From Holophaga sp. (GTDB taxonomy: Bacteria; Acidobacteriota; Holophagae; Holophagales; Holophagaceae), in NCBI GenBank assembly GCA_031292735.1, contig JARLGP010000096.1:1-42283 (forward strand): a stretch of DNA of 42,283 nt, written 5' to 3'. The notes beneath the pieces were generated by a model. That model did no database searches. It worked only from the letters and a program-made list of their open reading frames with translations, and was not told the origin of the DNA. This document shows positions 42,199 through 42,283 of the stretch, one piece after another (position 1 is the stretch's first letter; every line of letters starts with the position of its first letter). A program made the position numbers and the translations under genes.

Positions 42199-42283
42199 TT
42201 GTCTTATTTCCGGACCCTCGTCCTCGCGCTGGCCGCCCTCGGGCTCTGGTCGGCTCCGCCTCCACTGGCGCCGGAATTGGTTC
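42199..42283 (+). CDS. Start of an exported protein (3' end outside window)
   Basis: A TTG start preceded by GGAAGG (42185-42190) opens a frame that runs to the window end. The first 28 residues form a classic signal peptide: charged start MSYFR, hydrophobic run [12 protein letters not shown], then a small-residue region SAPPPLAP. The mature part is not visible, so no function can be given. It diverges from ispG; 188 bases between them hold an AT-rich stretch at 42130-42185 that may contain promoters, with no clear -35/-10 pair. Confidence 0.6.
   Translation, partial: MSYFRTLVLALAALGLWSAPPPLAPELV

Noticed and set aside
1..42283. tRNA or rRNA genes, insertion sequences, phage or plasmid functions
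   Set aside because: I saw no tRNA-like cloverleaf with TTCGA loop, no rRNA segment, and no transposase, integrase or replication protein among the supported frames.

Overview
The window is a high-GC bacterial chromosome segment, densely packed with genes on both strands. The organism makes an outer membrane (KdsB of the LPS core pathway) and a peptidoglycan whose third residue is probably meso-diaminopimelate (MurE). It uses the MEP isoprenoid route (IspG) and makes its own branched-chain and aspartate-family amino acids. A CRP/FNR-type box upstream of an iron-sulfur protein suggests a life with low-oxygen phases. The mix of genes, the frequent TTG/GTG starts and the ATP/ADP-translocase-family carrier would fit the class Holophagae of Acidobacteriota (Geothrix or Holophaga relatives). 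That placement is an impression from gene content, not a proven assignment.

Layout. 1-2.1 kb: the end of an acetolactate synthase large subunit, then a convergent nucleotide transporter of the ATP/ADP translocase family. 2.17-5.86 kb: a threonine operon (fused aspartokinase/homoserine dehydrogenase, then homoserine kinase) headed by a promoter, a Thr-codon leader peptide and an intrinsic terminator. 5.87-7.34 kb: a second unit of the same design, with a promoter, a 30-codon leader peptide rich in Asn codons, a terminator, and then a class II aminoacyl-tRNA-synthetase-like protein that is probably an asparagine synthetase. 7.4-15.6 kb: MarC, a Cys-rich small protein, a D-cysteine desulfhydrase-like enzyme, an exporter, a lipoprotein, an FNR-box-linked 4Fe-4S protein, EttA and an alpha/beta hydrolase.

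15.8-26.1 kb: a division and cell wall cluster, ftsI-murE-murF-mraY-(convergent EAL gene)-murD-fusion gene. The last gene joins a signal-less YkuD L,D-transpeptidase domain to a MurC-like ligase. ftsW and murG, usually part of such clusters, are absent here. 26.1-33.9 kb is more accessory. It holds MFS carriers, tiny membrane proteins (Thivi_2564 and DUF3309 types), a PH-domain protein, a short-chain dehydrogenase of visibly different base composition, and a secreted YXWGXW protein with about 17 copies of an 8-residue Pro/Gln repeat. 34-42.3 kb returns to core genes: kdsB, fabH, rsmD, a histidine kinase with a hybrid partner, a metallophosphoesterase, ispG and the first codons of an exported protein.

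The strongest candidates for undescribed biology are two. One is the Asn-codon attenuator in front of the asparagine-synthetase-like gene, with its Thr-codon twin 3.7 kb upstream. The other is the cytoplasmic L,D-transpeptidase/Mur-ligase fusion, which could couple stem-peptide trimming to re-ligation in peptidoglycan recycling.
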